Below are positions 31,001-42,866 of a stretch of DNA of 64,000 bases, piece by piece. The stretch comes from Lanius collurio. Its lineage: Eukaryota; Chordata; Aves; Passeriformes; Laniidae. Each line of letters opens with the position of its first letter. Positions within the stretch are counted from its first letter, which is position 1. Location: contig JACBWW010000021.1 in NCBI GenBank assembly GCA_020086605.1, forward strand, positions 1,396,209 to 1,460,208, read 5' to 3'. The notes beneath the pieces were generated by a model that was not told where the DNA came from, searched no databases, and saw nothing but the letters and a program-made list of their open reading frames with translations. The position numbers and the translations under genes were made by a program.

Positions 31001-34000
31001 GTTTGAAAAGGCATTGAACTCTTACCTTTGTAATGCTTAGAACAATATCTATGGATGTGGCAAATGGGCTGACTGTGCCTGTCAGCTCACAGCCCACAAC
31101 CTCAGGCAGAGTGAGAGTGACTGGCATGCCCAGCATCACCGCTTCCGTCTCAATGCCCCCGACGCCTGCAAGGAGAGTGGGACAGGGCTTTTCACCACCT
31201 TAACTCATCTACACTCAGTATGTTAAGGTCCTAAAACATAATAAAACCCTTTATATTAAGCCTAATGACCTATGACAATAAACATACTGCTGCTTTTCTC
31301 TCACAAGTGAAGGGCATCACTCCATTCCCCACAAGAACATAGCAAGAAATTTAGAAGTTCCGTTAAATATTTGCACATTAAAAATAAAAATCAAGACTTA
31401 CTCAAGTTACATAACAGTCAACCAGAAAATATTTTATATCCGAAACTAATTTTCTGAGAGAAAAGGAACCTTCACACAAATTTCTGCTGTACAAACAGTA
31501 CTTATTTGCGAATCAGCTAGTTTTTGGTTTCTCAATGGAAAGAAATCTTAGTCAAGATTACTTGTAGACAAAAAACATTCAGAACAATAATTCAAGACAG
31601 TCTGTTATGCCTGAGAGACAAACATCCAGTGGGAAGAAATATTTTTTAGTCAAGCTTTAGTTGCCTTTCCAAAAGCAATGAAGTTCTGGTGAGCATACTT
31701 ACCCCAGCCCAAGATACCCAAGCCATTTACCATGGTTGTGTGCGAGTCTGTGCCAACCACGCTATCGGGATGCAGGAAATCTTTCACATCAAAAACCACT
31801 CGGGACAAATATTCCAAGTTCACTTGGTGTGCCGTTCCAGTCTCGGGTGGAATTATGGATATATTCTCGAAAACTTTTGAACTCCACTGTAATTTTCCCA
31901 AAATGAGAATAAAAGGGTTGCATTTTTTTCAAAGGTATATTCAATTCTTAGAACATAATTAAAAAGACAAAACGAAGACACAATAAAAGAGTTCTCGCTA
32001 TTCACCCAAGTGGTTTTTGCCCCTTTGACAAACAGAGGTGTGTGATCTCCTTGGATACATTCTTAATCATCAACAAAAGCTTTCACTCAATTCCTCTGAA
32101 GGCTGAATCAGTAATTCATGCCTACCTTTCAAAAGCAGGGCTGCAGAAATCTCACACAACTGATTACAAGCTCACCTAAGACTGGTCTTCAGACAACAGA
32201 ACCTAAGCACTTGTATTTGCAGCAGAATTTATATTTATAGTATAAGTGAATTTAGGTCTGACACTCCAGGGTTTGACTGCAAACTCAGGATGGGGCACTT
32301 AATAGAGCTGACATAGGAACTTGTAACAAGACCCAGCCTGGCCATTTCCTTCTTCAATAATGGAAAAGTTAATTTGCAACTTACAGAAAGAAATGTCCAG
32401 TCTACATCCATGAAAAGAGCTTTAGACCATTGCAGTGAATTCCCAAACCATGTCAAATTAGTGGATGAGGATCAAACAGCAGTGCTGCAGAGCCCTGCCC
32501 AGCAGCAGAGAAGCTGATGTTCACCACAGGACTTCTGCCACCCAGTTTGAGAGCAGCCATGTCTGAACACTGGTTGGTCTCCACTCAACACTTCCAACTT
32601 CAGGAACTTTTGTAACAGAGGTATGGATAAATGACCCTTTCAGTCAGAAACCTAAGGCACTGAGCTCATGAAAGGCATTAAAAAGGCTAATGCTTCATAA
32701 ATCCCCACTGACAAGAACCAAATCAGAGTAAACTTTTTAGAGTTAGAAAGTCATTTTTCTGTTCTTGTAATTAATTCAGATTTGAGAATCTGATATTTCC
32801 AAATGACTACATTTAATTTATAATCTAAACCTGAATGCTGGTAGACAAATGACTCTTTAATAAAACCCAAACCACAAAGCCTGCAGGTACAGAGACATAC
32901 CTTAAAAAATTGAAGCCTCTCTCTATTTCTGCCAAATTCCATCTCTTGATTTTTCAATACTGTCTCAGGCCTAGGAAGAAAATAAGTTTACAAGTATTGC
33001 CATAATTTATTTCAAATTACAGAAGAACAAGTTGTAGTTTTACTTTGTTTGATGAAAGACTAAGCCTGCAGGACTCTTTGAAGTGGTTGATTAGAACAAA
33101 GATAACTGCTTCCCTGCAGCAAGTTTTCTGTAAGCATTGAGAAATAGCTGATTTCATATGTGCTACGTCTGAGAACCTGTTTATTCTAGGTATGGTTTGC
33201 CTAAAGTGTGGGATCCTTAAAATACTAAGAGACCTATTCCAAGCATGTCCTACAATACACAGAAGCTTTTTTACCTCCTGTCAGTTGTCTCACAGGCTGC
33301 ACATCTCAAAACTTTAAAGAACCAAAGTGCTCACTAGTGCAACTGTAACTATCCTCCATTTTTGTATTTTCCTCCAAGCCACAAGATTTTGTCACAAGTA
33401 CTCATCAGTAGTTTCATAAAATAAACTATTTCTTCTTAGTATGTATTATTTATTAAGACACTGATACTTGTAACAGAGTAATCCATAATTTAAGAGGAAT
33501 AACCTCTGCTTTGGGCAGCTGAACAAGGAAGGGGACACACTTGCTTTGTATCAGGAAAGAAGTCCTCAGTTTTTAGAAGTGTCATGACCCTTTCCTTTCT
33601 TCTCTGCAGCAGGAGCAGGTCAGCAGCTCTCCTGCTTCACCAAGCCCCAAGGGACAGTCAGTGTTCACACTGCAGCTTCATTAATACCACTGCTGGTGTG
33701 CTGCCAGAACACCAATATTGCTGAAAACATCACTCCTTCTGCATTCCTACACCTGCACTGAGCAGGAATATTTCCACATCTATTAGCATTACCACAGCAT
33801 TCAGCAAAATATCACAGTGGGATACAGATTTGATCAGCTTCCTAATTGTACACCTGTCCAGCACAGGCAGATAGGGATCTGAACAGTCCATCAGGCAAAG
33901 AGGCAGCAGCTGAAGGAGGAGGATTACACATAATTGGCATAGATGGAATGGTGCACAAATACCTGTTAATAATACAGAAATCTGGGAGAGGCACAGACTT

Positions 34001-37000
34001 GAGGCTCCCCTGGGCTACTACACAGGCAGGATATTTACTGAATTTCAACTCAGTGACAGATGGACTGTGAGATCCTGTACAGGCTGGGGGATAATGCATA
34101 GGCTAGTTCTTAGTTCTTTAAGAGCCAGAGGCTTCTGAAAAGTTATTACACAAAAGCTCTCTATGAATTACTTTTAGAAATAAATTAATGCTTCATTGAG
34201 TTATTCATTCAGGCTTGCTTTGCAACAGAGAATTACTCCTATGTTTAGCTGTTGTTGTGAAGAAACGAGAGAAGTACTAATATTTAATTTAAAAGTCACA
34301 GCCATGAGCCAATAGGTGGCCATCTGCAGGGTGTTCAGTAAAGCTCTTGTAAAAAGAAAAATTTATTGTAGACTGATTCCTATCCGCTACATCCGACCTA
34401 CTTCTAGATACTGATACAATTTTTCTATGCCATGGGTGAAAACTACAGAGGACGTTTAAAAAAAACCCAATCCCGTTTCCCTGAGCTTTCACAGGCAGTG
34501 CTCAACACACAAAAGGACAAAACAATTTAGCACAGGAGCTCTCATACTCAGGCACGGGCTGAAGGTGGAAGGGGCAGAGGATGGGGGTGTTCTCAATCTG
34601 CGCTGAGAAGGGTCCCGAGCTGCGGGCGGACTCCCCGGTGCTGCAGGAGCCCCGGCAGCCGCTGTGGCCCCGGCACGGGGGCAGCTTCCGGGGCTGCGCC
34701 TTCATCGGGGACAGCTTGGCCGGAGGCTTCTGCTCACCCCCGCCGGGGTTGGGAGCATTCTGTATTGCACTGCAACAATAGACACAGCATCCACTGAGAC
34801 ACTGGGAATCTGTTCTTCATACACACACACCCCCCTCCCTTGTTTTTGTGCAATCTCTTCGACAGATTTTAAAATAGTAAATAGAGTTATTTTATTACAA
34901 CCCTGTTGCAAAGTAAACTACCACTGGATAAGCTTAGTTAAGTAATGTGGCGTGATAAGAAGTGAACAAAACTGAAAGATTAGCTCCAAACAACTCCTTC
35001 CATTTGTTCATAATAGACCAGAAATCTATAAACAGCATTGCAAAGGCTGAACTCAAGAGTTTTAAACTTGGAAGGTGTGGGTAGAGTCTCATCCAAATGG
35101 TAGACTGAACTTGTTTCTTTTTTTAATAGTGCTGTACACATTCTGTTAAAACCACTGCTTTCTCAAGGAAAGAAACACAACTTGATCCTTTAATTAGGCT
35201 TTTTATACAAATTCTCAAAGGCACAGATAAATTGGCTATTCAAGCCAGTAAGAAGTAATAGAGAAAAGCCGGAGTTTTTTTAAAAAATAAAGCCCATATA
35301 GCACACTACCCTCTATTTGTACAACATTCAGTATCTGCAGGAGAGTAAAGAAAGCTTATTGTGAAAAACTAATGACTTTTACCCCTCTCGGTAATTATTA
35401 AATCACAAAATTGCATTAAAGCCACTGCTTTCTTCTGCCTCAGTAACACAGCCAGATACTTAGTTATCTAATTGCAGAGTATTGCCCAGGCTCAGAGGAT
35501 ACCTTGCCTAAACCCCACCCCAGCCCACCAGGCTGAGACCCGCAGATGGAAGCTCTCTATACAAGCAGCACAAATCACCCTGCAGCTAAGAGTTTCTTAT
35601 CACAGGCCAGCAGCTGCTGAGCCCCCACAGCTTTCCAAAGTGATGCTCCAGAGGCTGGATTTATCATTACAAAGCAGTGTGTTGAGACCTCTTGCCAACA
35701 CTTGGCCTGCCTGATAATTTTAGGCTGGCCTAATTGCAAAGGAATCAGCTGTCCCTCTGGACACAGGCATGGACACAGCACAGAACTGACACAACACATA
35801 TGCAGCACAACAGATCATCTGTAGCTTCTTGCTCTTCTAACACTCAGCAACCCGAAATTCTGTGAGCATTTGGAAGCCTGACAGAAATGACTCACACATC
35901 TGTGTCCTTTGACCACAGGCTTTTTCCCCATGAACTTTTATGATTTCCAAAGAGCCTGCTCAGTTTATGCAATTCTGCATGGGTTTTGGAAGGCTCCACA
36001 ATCAAGAGGAAGGGGAGAAGGTGAAGGAAAGCTGCACGATTTAGTATTAACTTCAGCAAACACTAAACAAAAGCTCCAAGTTCTTCCTCTCGTGCAGTAT
36101 TTATGTTTCTAGCACAGGCAGCCCCAGGCTGTGCTCATCACATCACTGCCTGTCAGACAAGGAAAACCATGCTGGTAGCTTTCCAGTCCCCTTACTTTTC
36201 CAGACTTCTCCAAGCACACTTCCCTCCTTGAAAACAGCCACAGCCTCATTTATCTGGTGTTAAATCAAAGCCCATAAAAAACCCAAGCCAGTTGCAAGCC
36301 CATGGGCTGAAATGACAGCCTTTTAATATGCCCAGTAGAACTGCAGGCCCCTTCTCTGGAGCTGTGACAAGGCAGCTTGTATGGAAAAAACAGCTCTGTT
36401 AAACATAGAACAATAAAATCAGAGCAAAGCAAAATAACAAACGCCCTCTGCCTCATTCTCTTGAGACACATTATTTTCTGGAAACCATGCCAGATCCCAT
36501 TATTTCAGCCCAGAATTTGGATTATCAGTCAGCTTCACCCATAAGGCCTCACAAGTATTCCTTCTCTCATTCAAGAGTTCTTATCCATTTTTATCCAGCC
36601 CTTTTTCAGATACCACCAGGTCTTGTTTCAGGGATCCACGCATGGCAGATGATTAATAGGACAGTAACAAGACCTGAATGAATCCACACTTCAGTGTCAG
36701 ACAAAAATGCTTGGCTTGTAAAAAAAAAAAAGGTAGGTTACCATTTGCTGAAATCAATCTGCAGAGAATGGTCAACAGTGAGATCAGTTGGGCAGGCAGG
36801 ATTGACTTTCACCGGGTCTCCTCCAGCATTTCTCACAGCTTCCCTCATGGCAGCAAAATCGACCATTGCTGGTATTCCACTAACAGATGGAAAAACAAAA
36901 TAGTAAAACAACATGAGACATTAACTGACTGAAATGCACAAACTTATTTTTCATTTTATTCAAGACTAGAACTAGCTACATCCTATTTCAGAAAATATAC

Positions 37001-40000
37001 CTGTTATTTTCTAAATTTTGAAGGACTTGAACCATTTTGAAAGTCACTGGAGTTGGTACATCCTCTCAAACAACAATGTTTGAAGACAATGATGGGCCCA
37101 TCTCAACGATAAGCACATTTCTCTCATGCCTTGTTTTACTTCTCAAGTGTGATGGTACTTCAGCACAGAAAGGATCTAAAGGTATTCTTTACCTTTACAA
37201 CAGAACCTTGCTATGCAAGCAAAGCTCATGCTACACATTTAACACCTCAGCATGCATTATTTGTCTAACAGAACCATTTCTAAGCTTGTAGCATTTCACA
37301 AGTACATTTGTGTTGCTGTACAAAACAGAGAAGGGCAATGTTTACATAATACAGTAAACATAAATCTTACTGGCTTTGCCTGCTAAGCAGATGTTACCTC
37401 CTTTTTATTATGACCATAATTCTTTTTTTTTAATTATATCACTTTTTAATAAATATACAGAGTCAGCAAGACAGCTCAAACTGAATATTTGCAAATTGCT
37501 GAAGGTCTGCCCTTTTAGCTATGCCATAGTCAAATCACAAAGAAAGTTAATAACCTAAGAGGCAGCTTTTTCAATATATGTATTATTCATGGATTCAACT
37601 GGATTACTCATTGTGGAGTAAGCAATATTTAATCTTCAATTATCTCAAGGAAGAACTGTCAGTGACAGTGTGAACTGTCAACCACCTGGCTACAGCCAAA
37701 ACATCACCACTTTCACTTGTGTTCTGGCTCTTATCCTGTGAAGTGGTCCTTGTAGGCCAGCAGTTTCAACCTGTCCCAAAGCCAGAGTACCCTATGGAAC
37801 AGCTTCTACCCTTGCATCATATGGAATTACCATGAGGAATCTACTGAACAGCAGAGGCAGTGCACAGGTTTCCACCTGGGGATCAAGGAGGAGGTGTGAT
37901 TTATGCTCAAGCCAAGGAATTTAATACAAACTCAGTGAGTTTGCACAGTTTCTTTTGGGGATTTTGGCACACACACTCACGTGAAGTCTTGAAGAACAAC
38001 TCTGGCAGGACAGAAGGGCACTTCAACATGATTCTGTTTTGTTTTCCAGTCCAAGATGTTCATAGCATCCGTTTCTTTCACTAAGAAGCCATCGCAGTTA
38101 CGGACACTGGACTCAAACAGCACTCGGATGGAGTAAGGCAGAGTATCTGGGGTAAGGCAAGGGACAGAGCCCATGAGCGCAGCACTTGCAGCTTACACAG
38201 TTTTTTTTAAATTAAAATCTCACATTTCTAAGGAATTCCACTTTTCTATGGTTTGGAAGGGTGAGAGCTTCAGGAGCCCGCTTTTCCAGTTGCCTTCGGG
38301 TTTGATCTTCCTTACACAATGTGGAACCACGAGTTGTGCAATGTATGAATTGATCTATTATCCTGTGGGATTTTAATGGGAGATACCAATGGCTTGACCA
38401 CACTGTTCAGACAGTGACATTCAGTAAGGTACCTTATGCTGGCAGGGGAGGGATGCAAGGACTGGGGATTATTGATCAAAGCAGGTCAAAAGCAACAACT
38501 TCTGTAATACTCAAAGTCATTTTAACTGTAATTTCACCATTCTGTTACTCAAGACACCAAGCCAAAAGCAACCAATGGCAGAATATTATTTTCAATAAAC
38601 AGTGATACAAAGACCAGAAACTATTCTGCCACGTGCCCTTTTAAAATGATCACACTTCATAAAATATAAAGAAGAACATTTCATTAAATACAACTTGAGT
38701 TAGTTTGCTACTGACACTAATTAAGGTACTGACAACCAGCAGTTTTCTGCATAGAAAAAAAAAGGGAAATGGAAATGAGAATGAATAAAGAGGGAAGAGG
38801 AAACAAAACCCAATGTCATTATTCACTGCAAACAAAACAAAACAAATAACCACTAAAGAAAAAACATCAAGATTTATTGACATTTCTCCCCCAAATCCCA
38901 CTGTGGTCAGCATCATTCAAGCAGGCAAACAGCTTAAGAACAGTAAGAAATACAAAAAAAGTTAGCTGGAGGAAGGTGAAGCAATTAAGTTTAGGCCTCA
39001 ATTAAAAAAAATAAAAAGGTTTGGTGGTCTCAACCGAATACAGTGGTTTGTTCACAAACTATTAATATTGAATTTACTGACTCTTCTCATTGTGTCTTTC
39101 ACAGATAATAGCCACTGTTTTCTAGTTAGACAAGTCACTATTTTGAATTCAAGATTTGAGTAAACTTGAGTGTAAAGATGTCATCAAAAAGGACTAACAA
39201 ACCTTCACACCACCACTCACTTGATTTAAAAGCCAGGTTCCCAGAGGAGAACTGGTTTTCTTTCTTGTGGGTTACAAACCTCACTGCCCCAGGGGCTGCT
39301 CAGCACCAGCTCTGGAGAACAAACTGCCTCTCTCCATGAGGCACCAGCAAGCTCTGTCGGCAACACCAGGTGCAATTTGGGACTTCCTAGGGTACAGGAT
39401 AGCTCCAGAAATGAGATCACATCCAGCACAGGGCCCTCTAGGAGACTCTGTAATGCCTGACACACAGGAGCTGCAGGGAGAGCTGGGCTGGCTCACCCTC
39501 CAGGGAGATGGTGACCTGATTGTAGTGCCCAGCACCTCCTGGGAGCTGCAGCCAAGGGGAGGCCTGACTTAGCAGAAGTGCCCAGTGAAAGCATAGAAAA
39601 AGTCCCAGGGTGCAGGGAGGGACACTGGGACTGGGTGCATGGGAAAAGCAGCTCACAGGGGGCACAGTTAAGCACAGGATCATGGGAGGCAGTGGAATCT
39701 CTGTCCTCCCAGACTGGCACAGCTTAATCATGAAAGGCTCCCCACATCAGCTCCAGCCCCTGCAAGAGCCTGGTCTGGATCTCCACATGTCCTCTCTGCC
39801 CTAAATCCTTCTGAGCTCTTCTCATTTTCCCCATAAGTCTTGAACACTAGAAAATTGGCAACTAAATCAGTTAGCATTTACATTAGTAATCTGATTAATA
39901 TCAACTAGCAATTAATGTCAAATTACTGTCAGAAGCCCCAAGGCAGAGGGCAAACAGGTAAAATTCAAAACTATTCCAGCAACAAGTGCAGGGAGCAATT

Positions 40001-42002
40001 CTAGATGCTGGATTTGCTACCAGTGCTGTTCCACACTGTGTCTAGACATTATTTAGTATTTTGCCATCTTGAAGTTAACATGAGGCTTCCAGCTTCTGCA
40101 CAGAAGTTTCTGTTGGAAGACAAAGACCCTCTTAGTGCAGTCTGTTTAGACACCTGAGAATATCTTCAGGAATACCCATTGCTGCACCAAGCTTTATGGC
40201 ACATTTTAGCACAAAGTTGTATATATTGTTTTATTTCCATTCCTGTCATGAGGCATTTAAAAAAACTGCTGTGGAACTGCCTGGTTTTGTTACTACCACA
40301 GCACTGCTTCTCCCTGGCCCAAGCCACAAACAGAAGCAGTTTCCTCCATGTGTGCTTATCTGAAAGACTGACTTTGTTACTACAAGCGGGGGAAATCTGC
40401 AAGAGCACACAGCTGTTGCACAAAGTTTCAGCAGACACTGTGCCCTCCTCTCTCTTCTCTTTAAACAACAGAGAGTTAATAATTGTGGCCAAATAAAGTT
40501 TTAAAGTGAGATATCCACTAGTATTTTATTTATTCAAGATGCATATCACAAATTCTGTGACTAAAGAAGAATTCAGACCTTGCAAAACTGAAAAATATCC
40601 CAAATGCTTTCACTAAGTACCCCAGGTAAGTATTTCAGTTTAACATGAAAACAAAGGGAGAGCCTAACGCCAGTATGCTTTGATTACCTGCAAGACTAAA
40701 GCCTGTTCCAGCTGGCACAGAGCAAAGTGCCCTCCCCTGCATGGACTTCCCTCCCACCACACGTGCAACACTGAGTTTTTGAAAGGCACTTGGACACAGA
40801 GATCCAATAAAGGTCTTTTTGGCACAGACAGCTATTGCATACTAATGACAAGCTGACATTAAGCGACAGCATAAGCACCACAAAACCTCACCCTGCAGCA
40901 GGAGCCATGTTCCAGCAAACAGTCACCCACTATGTGAGGCTGCTGGGGAGCTGAAACTGTACAAAACTACAGTAAAAGCGGTATTTATTTTTGAAGTATT
41001 AAATAGGAGTTCTTTGTCACTTCATTTTTTTTTTCCAAAGTGTAAGTCTTCTGATTTGGAATATTGTTGAAAACTGCAGAAACACCTGTATTTTCTCCCT
41101 TACAAAAAAAAAAAGCTACAAGTATTATCCCTGCCAACTCCATAAAGCACTAAGAAATTGGGAAATGATCAGCTTCCAAACATACCCATTAGGAATTCCC
41201 AACTGCACCTCCTGCCACCGCAGGGCAGCCAATGGGGCAGTCTGGTGCTGGTACCACCCCAATTACACCCAGAGAGCATCATACCATACTTGGAGCCTCC
41301 GAGCTTCGACACATTGTAAAACTTTTTCTCTGGGTGGCTTTCCAAAGCTTCAACGGCGGGCTGGTAAGGGCTTCCTGGGAGACGAAACAAACAAAGTTAC
41401 AGCCAGGAAAGAACGGGATATTTCAGCACTGACTGAGGACTCACAAAAAGAGACCTTATTTCTGATTCTGCCAAAAAATAACGTTCCTCTAGACTGTAAG
41501 TAAATGCAAGATGGAAAGGTTTCTAAACGGATTGAGACACCTCGTGATGTGGATGTGTGACTAAGGTGAATTTTAAATGCATCACTAACAATAGGCGCAT
41601 ACGGGTCAGTGCAGGTCACCAGCACAGCCTGAACACACCTGACCTTTGTTGTCTCAGTTTGCCATCTACACACAGGATAAGACACCTCACCAGCGCAGAT
41701 AAGAGACATGGGTTTTAACACAGCAAGAAGCGTAACGCGTTGATTGCAAAGGCAGCGCCAAGGGAACAAGATACAAAAATAAAGCTTGTCGCAGCCTTTA
41801 GGTGTCCGGAATAAATAACCCCCGGGAGGGAGCAGACAGTGGGGCGGGGACGGGGCCGCTCCCCCCCCGCGGAGGGACCCCCGCGGCCCGGGACACTGCC
41901 GTTCGGCGGCGCAGAGGACGAGCTGATGCCCAGGGCCGCGGTGTCGTGGCGGGCGGGGCAGCCCTGTCCCCGCAGTGACCGACCTGTCCTGGAAGGGTCC
42001 AT
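22004..42002 (-). CDS. IREB2: iron-responsive element-binding protein 2 (IRP2), 22 coding exons
   Basis: IRP2 binds iron-responsive element hairpins in mRNAs (ferritin, transferrin receptor) when iron is low and is degraded through FBXL5 when iron is high. Coding exons: 42002-41984, 41374-41285, 38146-37981, 36879-36742, 34769-34548, 32970-32901, 31886-31703, 31165-31026, 30647-30476, 29395-29295, 28851-28735, 28029-27870, 27047-26912, 26326-26242, 25640-25484, 25206-25082, 24755-24651, 24389-24247, 23785-23638, 23548-23426, 22892-22707, 22114-22004. They sum to 2898 nt (965 aa plus stop; human 963 from memory), in phase with GT-AG introns. The start MDPSRTG parallels human MDAPKAG. Exon 5 is the IRP2-specific Cys-rich insert. 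The aconitase-fold cluster cysteines are kept: C514 ([10 protein letters not shown]), C580 and C583 ([11 protein letters not shown]). The SSRDW motif at 855-859 resembles IRP1. Confidence 0.98.
34548..34769 (-). other. IREB2: IREB2 exon 5, IRP2-specific insert (iron-dependent degradation domain)
   Basis: This 222-nt exon encodes about residues 138-211, matching the roughly 73-residue insert that separates IRP2 from IRP1 and aconitase. Cysteines appear in PPCRG, GCRGSC and ILCPF, and the conserved stretch [18 protein letters not shown] is intact. It is bounded by TTGCAG| and |GTATGA. The exon is much richer in GC and CpG than its AT-rich flanking introns. Confidence 0.92.
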
Positions 42003-42015
42003 CGCCGGCGACCAT
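41350..42015 (-). other. out-of-frame upstream ORF overlapping the IREB2 start
   Basis: An ATG at 42015-42013 lies 13 nt upstream of the IREB2 ATG (42002-42000) in another frame. After splicing of exon 1 (to 41984) to exon 2 (from 41374) it reads 18 codons to a TGA at 41352-41350, overlapping the main start. Both ATGs have G at -3 and +4. It matters only if transcription starts upstream of 42015. Confidence 0.5.
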
Positions 42016-42480
42016 GTCAGCGTGAGGGAGCGGGCCGGGGGGCGCCGGCGGGCCAGCAGCTCTCGCGAGACTGCGCCCCACGCCCCGCCCCAGCTCCGCG
42101 GCGGGCGCCGCTCTCGCGAGACTGCTCCCCGCGTCCCGCCCCTCCGGTGCCGCTCTCGCGAGACCGCGCACCCTGCCGGGGAGGAAAGGGCACGAGATCG
42201 CTCGAGGCTCCGCCAAGAGGGCGGAAATAGCCGAGGGAGGGCACCCGCCTGCTCTCGCGATACAACAGCGAGCGCGTGGGCAGAGCTGTCCGGTCAGAAC
42301 GCGCTGGGGGCGGGGCCGCGCCGCGGAGGGGCCGCGCCGCGGTGGCGCCTCCTGGTGTCGCGGCGCGGTACCGCAGGCGGGCGGGGCGGCTCCGGCCGGG
42401 CCGGGCGGTGCCCCGGGGGCCGGGCTCGTCCCACCCTGGGCGCGGCGCCGCCCTGCAGCGCTTCGTGCGGTGCTGAGGGC
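42003..42480 (-). promoter_or_regulatory. IREB2: IREB2 CpG-island promoter
   Basis: Very GC- and CpG-rich, with no TATA box evident. It holds three perfect TCTCGCGAGA palindromes (42061-42070, 42112-42121, 42154-42163) and a one-mismatch copy TCTCGCGATA (42253-42262). The first two copies share the downstream block CTGC(G/T)CCCC, which suggests local duplication. This decamer is the known CGCG element of housekeeping promoters, bound by BANP. Confidence 0.85.
42061..42262. promoter_or_regulatory. cluster of four CGCG (BANP-type) palindromes
   Basis: Start-to-start spacing is 51, 42 and 99 bp. The decamer is its own reverse complement, so strand is undefined. The first copy starts 59 bp upstream of the IREB2 initiator ATG. 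Confidence 0.85.
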
Positions 42481-42485
42481 GGGCA

Positions 42486-42866
42486 ATGGGCCCCAAAGAT
42501 CATACGGTCCCGGTTCAAGCCCCATCCGACCTGAAGTTGAACTCTTCCAGGGGTGGGGCATACACAACCTCCCTGGACAGCCTGTTCCAGTACCTCACTA
42601 CCCTCACAGCAAAGAATTTCTTCCGAATATCTAATCAAAAATTCTCCCTTTCAGTTTGTACCCATTCCCCCTTGTCCTATCACTATAGTTCCTGCCTGCT
42701 TTCCCTTTAGGACCGCTTCAGGTACTGGAAAGAGTTTGTGAGGTCTCCACACAACTTTCTTTTCCCCACGCTGAACAGCCCCAGCTCTCCGCCTGTCTTC
42801 CCAGCGGACGTGCTCCAGTCCTCGCGGCTTCCTCAGGATTTGCTCCGACAGTTCCAGCGGCGTCCA
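42486..42866 (-). mobile_element. degraded CR1-type LINE fragment (3' region)
   Basis: The minus strand resembles the 3' part of avian CR1 consensus as I know it. Recognisable stretches on the plus (complement) strand are CCTGTTCCAGTACCTCACTA, CCTCACAGCAAAGAATTTCT, CCCCTTGTCCTATCACTATA and CGCTGAACAGCCCCAGCTCT, in the right order, followed by GTGCTCCAGTCCTC. The 3' end near 42486-42540 keeps GATGGGGCTTGAA and GATGATCTTT-like pieces, but no terminal octamer array is seen. It is old and 5'-truncated, and abuts the IREB2 promoter island. The tRNA-B-box-like GGTTCAAGCCC at 42516-42526 is part of this element. Confidence 0.85.

Noticed and set aside
39226..39804. GC-richer patch with several open frames inside IREB2 intron 2
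   Set aside because: No splice sites joining it in phase to IREB2 exons and no known domain; the IREB2 model is complete without it.
42516..42526. tRNA B-box-like GGTTCAAGCCC
   Set aside because: It is part of the CR1 3' region and no cloverleaf can be built around it.
41839..42534. 231-codon plus-strand open frame
   Set aside because: Antisense to the IREB2 promoter island, Arg/Gly/Ala-rich, no family resemblance; a GC artefact.
41350..42567. 405-codon minus-strand open frame across the IREB2 5' end
   Set aside because: It starts in the CR1 remnant, runs through the CpG-island promoter, intron 1 and part of exon 2 in a frame different from IREB2. Length is explained by GC richness and few stops.
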